DNA of 5,988 nt, taken from the NCBI GenBank assembly GCA_003499925.1, contig DNRQ01000004.1, forward strand, positions 1 to 5,988, read 5' to 3'. The DNA is from Geobacter sp. Lineage in GTDB: Bacteria; Desulfobacterota; Desulfuromonadia; Geobacterales; Geobacteraceae. A program made the position numbers and the translations under genes. Under the pieces are notes generated by a model that had not been told where the DNA came from, ran no database searches, and worked only from the letters and a program-made list of their open reading frames with translations. Shown one piece after another: positions 1 to 5,147 of this stretch. Every line of letters begins with the position of its first letter. Position 1 is the first letter of the stretch.

Positions 1-101
1 CTAGATCCGGGGTCCACTATACAGAAGGGCAAAGTAGCCTGTCCCCTTTTAAGTGAGTGATAGTAGGCTTCAGGGTAGTAGATACGATGTCGGCGGGCCA
101 T
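1..101 (-). pseudogene. Remnant of a REP-associated (IS200-like, Y1) transposase, start of gene only
   Basis: Reading leftward from the ATG at 99-101, the first 15 codons give MARRHRIYYPEAYYH. This matches the usual opening of REP-associated tyrosine transposases (MAR-x-x-RI-x-x-P-x-A-x-YH, normally followed by a short stretch and RGN). The expected RGN segment and the catalytic HUH and Tyr motifs are absent. The frame instead continues through SLKRGQAT and stays open to the window edge. The switch falls near position 57, just before the motif AAAAGGGGACAGGCTAC (plus 34-50), which I associate from memory with the outer ends of such elements. I read this as an element that lost its interior, joining the gene start to its tail. 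GGAG lies directly against the ATG, too close for a good ribosome site. It should have no activity of its own, but could be mobilised by a related transposase elsewhere. The start-motif match is clear; the deletion model is inference. Confidence 0.55.
34..50. repeat. Possible REP/transposon-end motif
   Basis: The minus strand reads AAAAGGGGACAGGCTAC. I recall this kind of sequence recurring beside REP-associated transposases in deltaproteobacterial genomes. A loosely similar stretch (GGACAGCCTTTTAA) occurs at about 139-152 on the plus strand, on the other side of the transposase start, so the two could mark the ends of the small element. Only a genome-wide count would settle this. Confidence 0.35.
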
Positions 102-180
102 CTCCAAACCCAACATTGCAACTTTGCAAGCCCCTGACGGACAGCCTTTTAATGGGAGACCCCAGATTTTCCCTCAAGAA

Positions 181-236
181 TAAAGGGCCTGAACAGATGC
201 GCTAAATGCGACTCCGTCAGGCCCTTTACGGTTTTA
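181..236. terminator. Hairpin terminator after pstS, possibly bidirectional
   Basis: TAAAGGGCCTGA (181-192) is perfectly complementary to TCAGGCCCTTTA (217-228), giving a 12-bp stem with a 24-nt loop. On the minus strand the stem runs into a T-rich TTATTCTT about 50 nt past the pstS stop codon. On the plus strand it is followed by CGGTTTT. A second smaller hairpin, AATGGCT-CCTC-AGCCATT (252-269), lies immediately beyond the pstS stop. The T-runs are imperfect and the large loop is atypical, so termination strength is uncertain, but the position supports pstS being the last gene of its transcript. Confidence 0.65.
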
Positions 237-279
237 CTGCTGCAATGTCCCAATGGCTCCTCAGCCATTTTCCGCAGAT

Positions 280-1305
280 CTACTTGATGGTCTTGATGCT
301 CTTCTCAACCATCTTCACCACGTTCTCGGGGAGCGGCGCGTAGAGCATCGGCGCCGCCATCTTCTGTCCCTTGGTCATGCTCCACTTCAGGAACTCGACG
401 ATCTTCTTCCCTTTGACAGCATCCTTTTGCTGCTCGTAGACCAACAGCCAGGTGAAGCCCACCACCGGGTAGGCGTCTTTGCCCGGCTGGTTCACCAGCG
501 AGATCCGGTAGTCTGCGGGCATCTGCTTTACAGCCGCAGCGGCCGCCGCACTGGTGGACTGGATGGAAGGCTCCACGAAAACGCCGGCCTTGTTCTTCAG
601 GAAAGCGTAGGGAAGCTTGTTCTCGAATGCGTAGGCCAGTTCAACGTAACCGATGGTATACGGAGTGGTCTTCACCTGACCCGCGACCCCTTCGTTCCCC
701 TTGCCGCCCAGGCCTACCGGCCACTTCACCGAAGCCCCCTTGCCGACCTTCTGCGACCATTCCGCGTTCACGCCGGTCAGATAGTCGGTGAAGATGCTGG
801 TGGTGCCGCTGCCGTCGGAGCGATGCACGACGATGATGGGCTTGGCTGGGAGAGTGACGCCCTTGTTGTCATCGGCGATCTTGGGATCGTTCCACATGGT
901 GATCTTGCCGAGGTAGATGTTGGCGACATCCTCGGAGTTGAGCTTCAGCCCCTTCGCTACGCCGGGTATGTTGTAGGTGACGACGACTGCGCCCATCACG
1001 GTCGGGATATGGAGCAGCTTGCCGGGGGCCGCCTTCAGCTCGTCATCGGAGAGAAACTTGTCGCTGGCGCCGAAGTCGACCGTCTGCGCCGTGATCTGCT
1101 TGATTCCGCCGCCGCTTCCGATCGACTGGTAGTTGAACTTGACGCTGGAGTCAATTTTGGCGTACTCGCTGAACCATTTGGAGTAGAGCGGATAGGGAAA
1201 GGTGGCGCCGGCGCCGTTTATCAGCGTTTCAGCCGATGCCTGTCCTGCGACCCCTGCCGATACCAGCGCAAGCGCCATGAGTGCTTTTCTTATGCCATGT
1301 AACAT
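280..1305 (-). CDS. pstS: Phosphate ABC transporter substrate-binding protein PstS
   Basis: PstS is the periplasmic receptor that binds inorganic phosphate and delivers it to the PstCAB importer. The 341-residue protein has a Sec signal peptide (basic start, hydrophobic core 8-21, likely cut after the QASA at 22-25). The phosphate-contact segments follow in order: NGAGATFPYP (30-39), YQSIGSGGGIKQI (59-71), DFGASD (77-82) and HRSDGSGTT (161-169). The last corresponds to the Arg and Ser-Gly-Thr phosphate ligands of E. coli PstS. Length is normal. The ATG at 1303-1305 is well placed, with AGGAGG (1313-1318) seven bases upstream. No transporter subunit genes flank it: phoB' and psiE lie upstream, and a terminator plus a transposon remnant lie downstream, so it is probably transcribed alone. 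A possible Pho box and -10 lie upstream at 1335-1369, which would fit induction under phosphate limitation. Confidence 0.97.
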   Translation of the reverse strand: MLHGIRKALMALALVSAGVAGQASAETLINGAGATFPYPLYSKWFSEYAKIDSSVKFNYQSIGSGGGIKQITAQTVDFGASDKFLSDDELKAAPGKLLHIPTVMGAVVVTYNIPGVAKGLKLNSEDVANIYLGKITMWNDPKIADDNKGVTLPAKPIIVVHRSDGSGTTSIFTDYLTGVNAEWSQKVGKGASVKWPVGLGGKGNEGVAGQVKTTPYTIGYVELAYAFENKLPYAFLKNKAGVFVEPSIQSTSAAAAAAVKQMPADYRISLVNQPGKDAYPVVGFTWLLVYEQQKDAVKGKKIVEFLKWSMTKGQKMAAPMLYAPLPENVVKMVEKSIKTIK

Positions 1306-1312
1306 CTGTTTT

Positions 1313-1318
1313 CCTCCT
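1313..1318 (-). promoter_or_regulatory. Ribosome binding site of pstS
   Basis: The minus strand reads AGGAGG seven bases before the ATG at 1305. This full-consensus site fixes the start of pstS. Confidence 0.9.
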
Positions 1319-1334
1319 GAATGTGATTTTCTGC

Positions 1335-1369
1335 AGTATAGACCGGGGAATATGCCGATCCGGTTACAG
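1335..1369 (-). promoter_or_regulatory. Candidate Pho box and -10 of pstS
   Basis: On the minus strand, CTGTAAC-CGGA-TCGGCAT (1369-1352) resembles the two 7-bp PhoB half-sites separated by 4 bp. The first half is a fair match to CTGTCAT (5 of 7) and the second is weaker (4 of 7). Eleven bases further on is TATACT (1340-1335), a good -10. That spacing is what activated Pho promoters use, with the box replacing a -35. The match is modest and is judged mainly by its layout and by the gene it precedes. Confidence 0.38.
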
Positions 1370-1406
1370 TCGCAACAAGAAATGGTGAAAAAACTACCTG
1401 ATTGGC

Positions 1407-1447
1407 TGATCTTCCGCTGAAAACACTCCCTCCCCTTGAAGGGGAGG
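1407..1447. repeat. Dispersed GC-rich repeat, copy A
   Basis: This stretch matches 5889-5929 in the same orientation at 37 of 41 positions. It begins TGATCTTCCGCTG and ends in the near-perfect hairpin CTCCCCTT-G-AAGGGGAG. The right-hand copy continues into G-rich sequence, while this one stops at the hairpin and looks truncated. It lies between phoB' and pstS. I recall very similar repeats being abundant between genes in Geobacter-like genomes, where they are often mistranslated as a TLPLKGRE peptide. Confidence 0.75.
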
Positions 1448-1500
1448 CACCACCATACCCGGAAGCAGACCGTCCCTGCAAACCGTCGAGAACCGTGAAC

Positions 1501-1800
1501 TCACCCGACCTCCATCTTGTAGCCGAAGCCGCGCACCGTCTTGATCAGTCCTCCGGCATCCCCCATTTTGGTGCGGAGGCGTGTGATGTGGGTATCCACC
1601 GTGCGAGTGTCCTCAACATAGCTGTAGCCCCAGACGTCGCGCAAAAGGAGTTGACGGCTCTGGACCCTTCCCAGCCGCTGCGCCAGAATCAGGAGCAGCT
1701 TGAACTCCGTGCTGGTGAAGACGACCTCGACGCCGTCAACGGAGACCTTGTGTCTCTCCGTATCGATTGCGATGGAGCCGACCGTAATAACGGTCAGGTC
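1501..1800 (-). pseudogene. phoB': PhoB/OmpR-type response regulator, DNA-binding domain only (truncated)
   Basis: The frame encodes 99 residues of the C-terminal winged-helix domain of a PhoB-like regulator and ends at TGA (1501-1503). Recognisable elements are the strand-rich start (VGSIAID), the FTSTEFKLLLILAQ helix, the WGY turn, the recognition helix DTRTVDTHITRLRTKM and the closing KTVRGFGYKMEVG wing. The N-terminal receiver domain with its phosphorylated Asp is entirely missing. Its place is taken by the psiE gene, which lies upstream in the same frame and ends with TGA directly before this sequence. No ATG, GTG or TTG occurs in frame before the conserved core, so it is not an obvious independent gene. 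The domain has no internal stops or shifts and its key residues are intact. The truncation is therefore either recent or the fragment is still expressed, for example by stop readthrough. I favour a pseudogene left by a deletion. Confidence 0.85.
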
Positions 1801-1802
1801 TC
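1775..1802 (-). other. Stem-loop at the psiE stop codon and phoB' junction
   Basis: ACGGTC and GACCGT (1790-1795 and 1780-1785) form a perfect 6-bp stem with a 4-nt loop. The stem extends by CC/GG and GAG/CTC across two single-base bulges, so it reaches into the psiE TGA (1801-1803). No T-run follows, so it does not look like an intrinsic terminator. It could influence termination of translation or protect the 3' end of the message, or it may be chance. Confidence 0.4.
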
Positions 1803-2238
1803 ACAGCTCGCCCCGGTGGCTGCGCGGCGAGAACCTGACGGCGACCACCCGGATTGAAGCGAGCGACAGCGTGAGCAGTATAACCATGGCGAGCTGCTGC
1901 CAAGGCATTTCCTTGTACCAAAAAGCCATTACCTCTGTCAGCACGGTCACCATGACCGTATCGATGATGTAGGTGACCTTGACCCTCCCCTCGCTGAAAT
2001 AGGCGAGAGCGGTGCGCAGAATCTCGATGACGGCGAGCACGGTCAGGATGTCCACGAGAATCGCCTTGAAGGCCGCGTGGAATGGGAGGGTGAGGATGAG
2101 TCTCAGGTCGTAAAAGGTATAGACGATGCCTGCCAGCACCGCGAGCAGTATGGCAATGATCAAAAGGCTCAAAAGCATCCTGGAGCACTTCTCAAAAAAG
2201 GTAGTCATTCCTGCATCGAATGTTTCAGTTCCCCACAT
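1801..2238 (-). CDS. PsiE-family (phosphate-starvation-inducible) inner-membrane protein
   Basis: The 145-residue product is almost entirely membrane protein with four predicted helices, at about 21-41, 57-80, 88-107 and 115-133. It ends in the family-like VRVVAVRFSP-type tail (seen here as IRVVAVRFSPRSHRGEL). This topology and size, with acidic residues near helix starts (VDILTVLAVIEI, YIIDTVMVTVLTEV), fit the PsiE family, whose biochemical role is unknown. I chose the ATG at 2236-2238 because AGGAGG (2243-2248) precedes it; a longer frame from 2274 has no such site. Its neighbours, phoB' and pstS, support a phosphate-starvation connection, and a weak Pho-box-like repeat lies upstream at 2300-2317. 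The last residues, SHRGEL, could derive from the phoB linker if the deletion fused the two genes before the stop. Family assignment is likely rather than certain. Confidence 0.85.
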   Translation of the reverse strand: MWGTETFDAGMTTFFEKCSRMLLSLLIIAILLAVLAGIVYTFYDLRLILTLPFHAAFKAILVDILTVLAVIEILRTALAYFSEGRVKVTYIIDTVMVTVLTEVMAFWYKEMPWQQLAMVILLTLSLASIRVVAVRFSPRSHRGEL

Positions 2239-2242
2239 GTCT

Positions 2243-2248
2243 CCTCCT
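2243..2248 (-). promoter_or_regulatory. Ribosome binding site that sets the psiE-like start
   Basis: The minus strand carries AGGAGG within AGAGGAGGAGAC directly before the ATG at 2238. The 4-base gap is slightly short, but an overlapping GAGG gives 7. This favours the 145-residue start over the ATG 12 codons upstream, which has nothing comparable. Confidence 0.8.
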
Positions 2249-2299
2249 CTATCACCAAATCTGAATGTGTCCATGCAGGCGTCAAGGTAAACCTTCCAT

Positions 2300-2317
2300 G
2301 TTACAGCCCGGTTAAGG
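2300..2317 (-). promoter_or_regulatory. Weak Pho-box-like direct repeat upstream of the psiE-like gene
   Basis: The minus strand reads CCTTAAC-CGGG-CTGTAAC: two 7-bp halves with a 4-bp spacer, as in Pho boxes. The CTGTAAC half is identical to the better half before pstS. No convincing -10 follows at the expected distance, so this is suggestive only. Confidence 0.28.
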
Positions 2318-2378
2318 GTGCGTTATTTTCCCATGGTGAAGAATTGCTGTGCCCGCATCGACTGACTCTTCAGGGCGC

Positions 2379-2425
2379 AAAAAAACCGGGGCCGCAATAT
2401 CGCATGTTCGATATCGCGGCCCCGG
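2379..2425 (-). terminator. Strong intrinsic terminator
   Basis: CCGGGGCCGC (2386-2395) pairs with GCGGCCCCGG (2416-2425). After one mismatch, ATATCG (2397-2402) pairs with CGATAT (2409-2414) around a 6-nt loop. On the minus strand the stem is followed by seven T's (plus A's at 2379-2385), the classical layout. It would end transcripts arriving from hipA, about 250 nt upstream, or from a small RNA in that gap, and insulate the psiE-like gene. Confidence 0.9.
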
Positions 2426-2492
2426 CCATCGAGCAGCGGCCCTCATCATCGGGTACTTGCTCTCGAGGAGCATCAAAGAACTTTATTGCCTT

Positions 2493-2523
2493 TCGGCAGG
2501 AGCGCGGCTGGCGCTGCTGCCGA
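2493..2523. other. Strong hairpin of unknown role
   Basis: TCGGCAG and CTGCCGA form a 7-bp stem. After one G-G position (C-C on the minus strand), AGCGC and GCGCT add 5 bp around a 5-nt loop. No T-run follows on either strand, so it is not a terminator. It could be part of a small RNA or of the hipA 3' end. Confidence 0.4.
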
Positions 2524-2676
2524 CATTTCCGGTATTACCTCCGTCCTTACCCATTCTTGTTATTATCACTACACCAATCCGGGGAACTGCGGGCTGGGGG
2601 GATGTGAGCAAAGGCCGGACAAGAGGGAGCTGGACATTGCCCGGTCTGTTCCCGAGCTCCGGTCGGCCATGGGAGG

Positions 2677-3888
2677 TTATTTGGGGAGAACCTCGGCAAT
2701 CCCCGACTCCCAAGCGGCGAGCATTCGTCCACCCACCTCGGCGAACTCCGGGTTGTCGTTGATATATGCAGAGAGACCCCCACGGGTATCGGCCACCGCA
2801 TCAGCAACCTCCTCCAAAATCTGACCGGCCTTTCGCACCGACAACGCCAGGTGCACCACGGCGAACTTCTCCAACATCTTGCGCGACCACCACTTCTTGG
2901 TCCCGGCCAGGGACAAGGCAGGAATGTCGTTGCGAAGATAGGCCGTGGTGGTCACGATGTCATAAGCCGGTGCCAGGTGAACGGGAGCACCCGGGCGATC
3001 GTAGAGAACGGCAAAGTTTTTCAAATGGGCATCACCGTTTCGTACCATGACCGACAATGCCAGAGAGGCGAAGAACTGCTCTCTGGCTATTTGCAGAAAC
3101 TCACCGGACACGAAGTCTTTTATGCTTTTTGCGACCCTCTCATAGGTACTGCTGTACTTTTGTGCCGTCCCCAAGGCCTGCAGACTGCACATATCCTCGA
3201 AACCTGCCGGCTCACCCTCCGTAGTAATATCAAAGCGCTTCATTACCAAGAGACCACCGTTGTTTGAAAGGTGAAACTCCGGGACCGGTAGCCCGGCCCG
3301 CCGTGCTGCAGTCATGCAGAAAAACTCGTTAGCCGCAAGTTGAGGATATTCAGCCCCCCAAGCCTTGACAATGTACCTTCCAATAGCGGCGGTGCCCCGC
3401 TCCGTTGCATCCAACATTACCTTCGGCTGCACACCGGACACCCCTGACCGGAGGGCATACCTTGAGACCATCTCGTGAAACAATTCCGCAGTGTCGGGGT
3501 ACGACAGCAGATCGTCCAGCGATTCTCGAGTCTCCACTATGCCTGGCGCCCAATCTTCCGGCAGGGAAAAGCGGTTGCGTCCCACCTGGTTTCCCCCGGT
3601 CACCCGGAGGATGGCCATATCGTCCGAGCCGGCCAGTTTTGCTATACCGCGTCGGATCGCCTCCAGCAGTGCCCCTTCCGGCAGGTTCATCTGAAATATC
3701 GGGTGGAGGTCTCGGCTCGACCAGCTCTCGAGACGCACCGGCATCGTCAAAGAGACCTGAGCGCCTGGTGACACCGCCGCCGGATCATAGGCAAAAACGT
3801 AAGGACTTTGCTCCGAGACCCGCTCAAGAAGTCCTGCCCGTTGATCGGCAGCCCATACGGACAGCATACGTGAAACGGTATCGCTCAC
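2677..3888 (-). CDS. hipA: HipA-family serine/threonine kinase toxin
   Basis: HipA proteins are the kinase toxins of type II hipBA modules. E. coli HipA phosphorylates glutamyl-tRNA synthetase and stops growth; the target here cannot be read from sequence. The 403-residue product has the N-terminal HipA subdomain (about 10-110) and the kinase-like domain (about 145-370). Visible are the glycine-rich activation loop SGVSGVQPK (148-156), the ATP lysine in YIVKAW (K175), the catalytic NGDAHLKN (284-291, D286 and N291) and the metal-binding Asp in APAYDIV (D310). All catalytic residues are present, so it should be active. Where E. coli HipA has its autophosphorylated Ser150 this protein has Gly149, but Ser148 and Ser151 lie close by. 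The start is GTG (3886-3888), overlapping the hipB stop as GTGA, which implies translational coupling; only a weak purine-rich site precedes it. It is slightly shorter than E. coli HipA (440). Confidence 0.95.
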   Translation of the reverse strand: MSDTVSRMLSVWAADQRAGLLERVSEQSPYVFAYDPAAVSPGAQVSLTMPVRLESWSSRDLHPIFQMNLPEGALLEAIRRGIAKLAGSDDMAILRVTGGNQVGRNRFSLPEDWAPGIVETRESLDDLLSYPDTAELFHEMVSRYALRSGVSGVQPKVMLDATERGTAAIGRYIVKAWGAEYPQLAANEFFCMTAARRAGLPVPEFHLSNNGGLLVMKRFDITTEGEPAGFEDMCSLQALGTAQKYSSTYERVAKSIKDFVSGEFLQIAREQFFASLALSVMVRNGDAHLKNFAVLYDRPGAPVHLAPAYDIVTTTAYLRNDIPALSLAGTKKWWSRKMLEKFAVVHLALSVRKAGQILEEVADAVADTRGGLSAYINDNPEFAEVGGRMLAAWESGIAEVLPK

Positions 3889-4124
3889 TTTTGCTCTCTC
3901 AGTTCATCAAGTGTCGGCGGTGCCCCTGATGGCCGCACTCGGAGTTCTAAGCCTAGGTAGTCCAGTATCCTCATCAGCTTGCGGACGCCGATCTCCTGCA
4001 CGGTCCCCGACTCGATCTGGCTGATGGTAGCTCGACTCATCCCGAGATCCCTCGCCATTTTTTCTTGCGAGAGCTTACGGAGCTTGCGCTCCTTCCGTAT
4101 GTTGTCACCGATTTCGAATAGCAT
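3885..4124 (-). CDS. hipB: HipB-like antitoxin, Xre/Cro-family helix-turn-helix repressor
   Basis: The 79-residue protein carries a Xre-type helix-turn-helix at about 16-40 (LSQEKMARDLGMSRATISQIESG), followed by helical segments, a short strand (LELRVRP) and a polar tail ending DELREQK. HipB-type proteins bind and neutralise HipA and repress their own operon. Gene order (antitoxin first) and the 4-bp GTGA overlap with hipA support this. I chose the ATG at 4122-4124; a TTG 12 codons upstream would extend it but sits inside the promoter -35. The ATG has no ribosome binding site, but it lies 8 bp downstream of a good -10, so the message may begin at or next to the ATG and be translated as a leaderless mRNA. 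Repeats around the promoter are likely self-repression sites. Confidence 0.93.
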   Translation of the reverse strand: MLFEIGDNIRKERKLRKLSQEKMARDLGMSRATISQIESGTVQEIGVRKLMRILDYLGLELRVRPSGAPPTLDELREQK

Positions 4125-4125
4125 G

Positions 4126-4172
4126 AAATGTATTCTATATGGAACAAGACACGATTTCAATGCAAAATGTAT
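4126..4172. promoter_or_regulatory. Paired AAATGTAT direct repeats flanking the hipBA promoter
   Basis: AAATGTAT occurs at 4126-4133, overlapping the -10, and at 4165-4172, just upstream of the -35. The two are offset by 39 bp, close to a whole number of helical turns. The second lies within AATGC-N10-GCATT (4159-4178) and the first within ATAG-N13-CTAT (4118-4138). Placement across the promoter suggests paired HipB operators. Confidence 0.45.
4132..4160 (-). promoter_or_regulatory. Sigma-70-type promoter of hipBA, probably giving a leaderless transcript
   Basis: On the minus strand TTGAAA (4160-4155) and TAGAAT (4137-4132) each match consensus at 5 of 6 positions, with exactly 17 bp between them. 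Seven bases (ACATTTC) separate the -10 from the ATG at 4124, so the expected first transcribed base is the A of ATG or a neighbour. Confidence 0.62.
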
Positions 4173-4201
4173 CGCATTACGAACAAAAACCGTCGATAAA
4201 T

Positions 4202-4217
4202 ATTGACAATCGTCAAT
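4202..4217. promoter_or_regulatory. Inverted repeat ATTGAC-N4-GTCAAT
   Basis: A perfect 6-bp inverted repeat with a 4-bp spacer lies about 40 bp upstream of the hipBA -35. It has the size of a typical dimeric repressor site. It does not share sequence with the AAATGTAT repeats, so it may serve a different regulator. Confidence 0.4.
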
Positions 4218-4265
4218 CTACCTGGTGCGAGGCCGGCGGGTCGGGATTGGATTATTGAGTTGTAG

Positions 4266-5126
4266 TCAGTGCTCTTTTATCTCCAGAAGCAAGATACTGT
4301 CACCCTCTGCCTCCCTGCCCAGCTTGTCTACCACCTTCCAGCGCACATTTATCGGCATCCGCTCCTTGAACTGCGACGGCTCCTTGGGTCTGAGCACTGC
4401 GGCCATGTCGAAGACGGAATGGTAGATCTCGCCGGCAAACTGTTGCCCATTCTCGGAGAGCATCTTCAGTTCCTTGATTTCCACCGGACGATCGAAAAAG
4501 GCGCTCAATTCTTCGATCTCCCTGGCCCCTTTATCCCTCATGGCGGTCAGGCTCAGAAGGCGCGGCGCTGACAGTTGCTGGACCGCAGTATCATCGGCTT
4601 TTTTCGCAATACTGCTCAACTCACTTTCCTTACCCTCTACCTGAAGTCGGACATCCTTGACCCCCCTGAACTGGCGCAAGGTCAAGCCGACGGCACGTGC
4701 GGTCCCCGCCTCAGTCGATTTGGCCAGTTCCCGGCTGAAGTTGACCGTTACCGTCCCTTGAGCCTCGTCAATCGCTATCAGACGAACCCCGCTGGGAAAC
4801 GGAACGAATTGTCCCGCATAGCTGCCGATATCCATACCGCCCAACAAGCGTTCGACGGCCAGCCTTTTCATACTTGCCTCGTCAAAGGTAAAAAACGGGA
4901 AGGGAACGACCTTGCCCGGTTCTTTTCCTGAAGGGAAATAGATGACAAAAGCGTACGCCGTTCCTTTGTCAACCTTCGGCGCTGCCCCGAAATACTTCTC
5001 ATAGGCACCGGTTGCCAGGACTTTCCCGGGAGCCTCAGCCGGAATCACCTTTTTGTGATAGGTGAGGGTGTAGATCAGGAATGCGACTAATGCAATCGCT
5101 ACAAGAATCGATACGATTTTTTTCAT
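4266..5126 (-). CDS. Membrane-anchored GerMN-domain protein
   Basis: The 286-residue protein starts MKKIVSILVA with one hydrophobic anchor (about 4-22) and no lipobox cysteine, so it should be tethered to the inner membrane facing the periplasm. Residues about 58-165 match the GerMN pattern: VIYFPSG, LAVERLLGG, PSGVRLIAID, GTVTVNFSREL, then a TLRQFRGVKDVRLQVEG close. GerMN was named from Bacillus GerM, but the domain is widespread in bacteria that do not form spores, so a germination role is not implied. The remaining 120 residues are charged, with a possible beta region near 255-283 (PINVRWKVVD, SILLLEI) that I do not recognise. The ATG at 5124-5126 has no ribosome binding site; CCCACCTACT precedes it. 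A strong hairpin lies 21 nt upstream. It follows the Met/His-rich gene by 97 bp on the same strand and may share its transcript. Confidence 0.85.
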   Translation of the reverse strand: MKKIVSILVAIALVAFLIYTLTYHKKVIPAEAPGKVLATGAYEKYFGAAPKVDKGTAYAFVIYFPSGKEPGKVVPFPFFTFDEASMKRLAVERLLGGMDIGSYAGQFVPFPSGVRLIAIDEAQGTVTVNFSRELAKSTEAGTARAVGLTLRQFRGVKDVRLQVEGKESELSSIAKKADDTAVQQLSAPRLLSLTAMRDKGAREIEELSAFFDRPVEIKELKMLSENGQQFAGEIYHSVFDMAAVLRPKEPSQFKERMPINVRWKVVDKLGREAEGDSILLLEIKEH

Positions 5127-5147
5127 AGTAGGTGGGCCCGAAATGCT

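Larger units (their letters stand above)
2239..2676. other. Gene-free interval between the hipA-like and psiE-like genes
   Basis: I find no protein-coding gene here that I can support on either strand. The open frames give low-complexity Pro/Gly/Arg-rich translations without recognisable motifs or good starts. The interval holds the psiE ribosome site, a weak Pho-box-like repeat (2300-2317), a strong minus-strand terminator (2379-2425), a small hairpin GCTC-TCGAG-GAGC (2459-2471) and a larger hairpin (2493-2523). A minus-strand GATAAT resembling a -10 lies near 2563-2568 without a clear -35. The stretch 2426-2676 is either a long 3' untranslated region of hipA or a separate small RNA. Confidence 0.5.

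Noticed and set aside
253..1302. Long plus-strand open frame of 349 codons opposite pstS
   Set aside because: It is the antisense shadow of a clear pstS. The translation is His/Leu/Arg-rich without family motifs and has no ribosome site.
1775..1803. Selenocysteine insertion at the psiE TGA
   Set aside because: The downstream hairpin lacks the loop sequence of bacterial SECIS elements, and neither protein family is known to use selenocysteine at a domain junction.
1736..2188. Minus-strand frame of 150 codons overlapping the psiE-like gene and the phoB fragment
   Set aside because: It is a shifted reading of both. The Arg/His/Pro-rich translation has no domain, while the chosen frame gives clean membrane helices.
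2483..2713. Minus-strand 76-codon frame over the end of hipA
   Set aside because: It overlaps the hipA 3' end in another frame and encodes no recognisable motif. A 17-codon frame nested further down is too short and poorly spaced from GGAGG to call.
2077..2824. Several overlapping plus-strand frames (2077-2607, 2349-2762, 2486-2824)
   Set aside because: They run across hairpins and into the antisense of hipA, with low-complexity translations and no start signals. None is supportable.
4158..4160. TTG as the hipB start, giving 91 residues
   Set aside because: The TTG is part of the predicted -35 box, so it would not be transcribed from that promoter. The helix-turn-helix family normally starts close to the ILFEIGDNIR-like region encoded right after the ATG.
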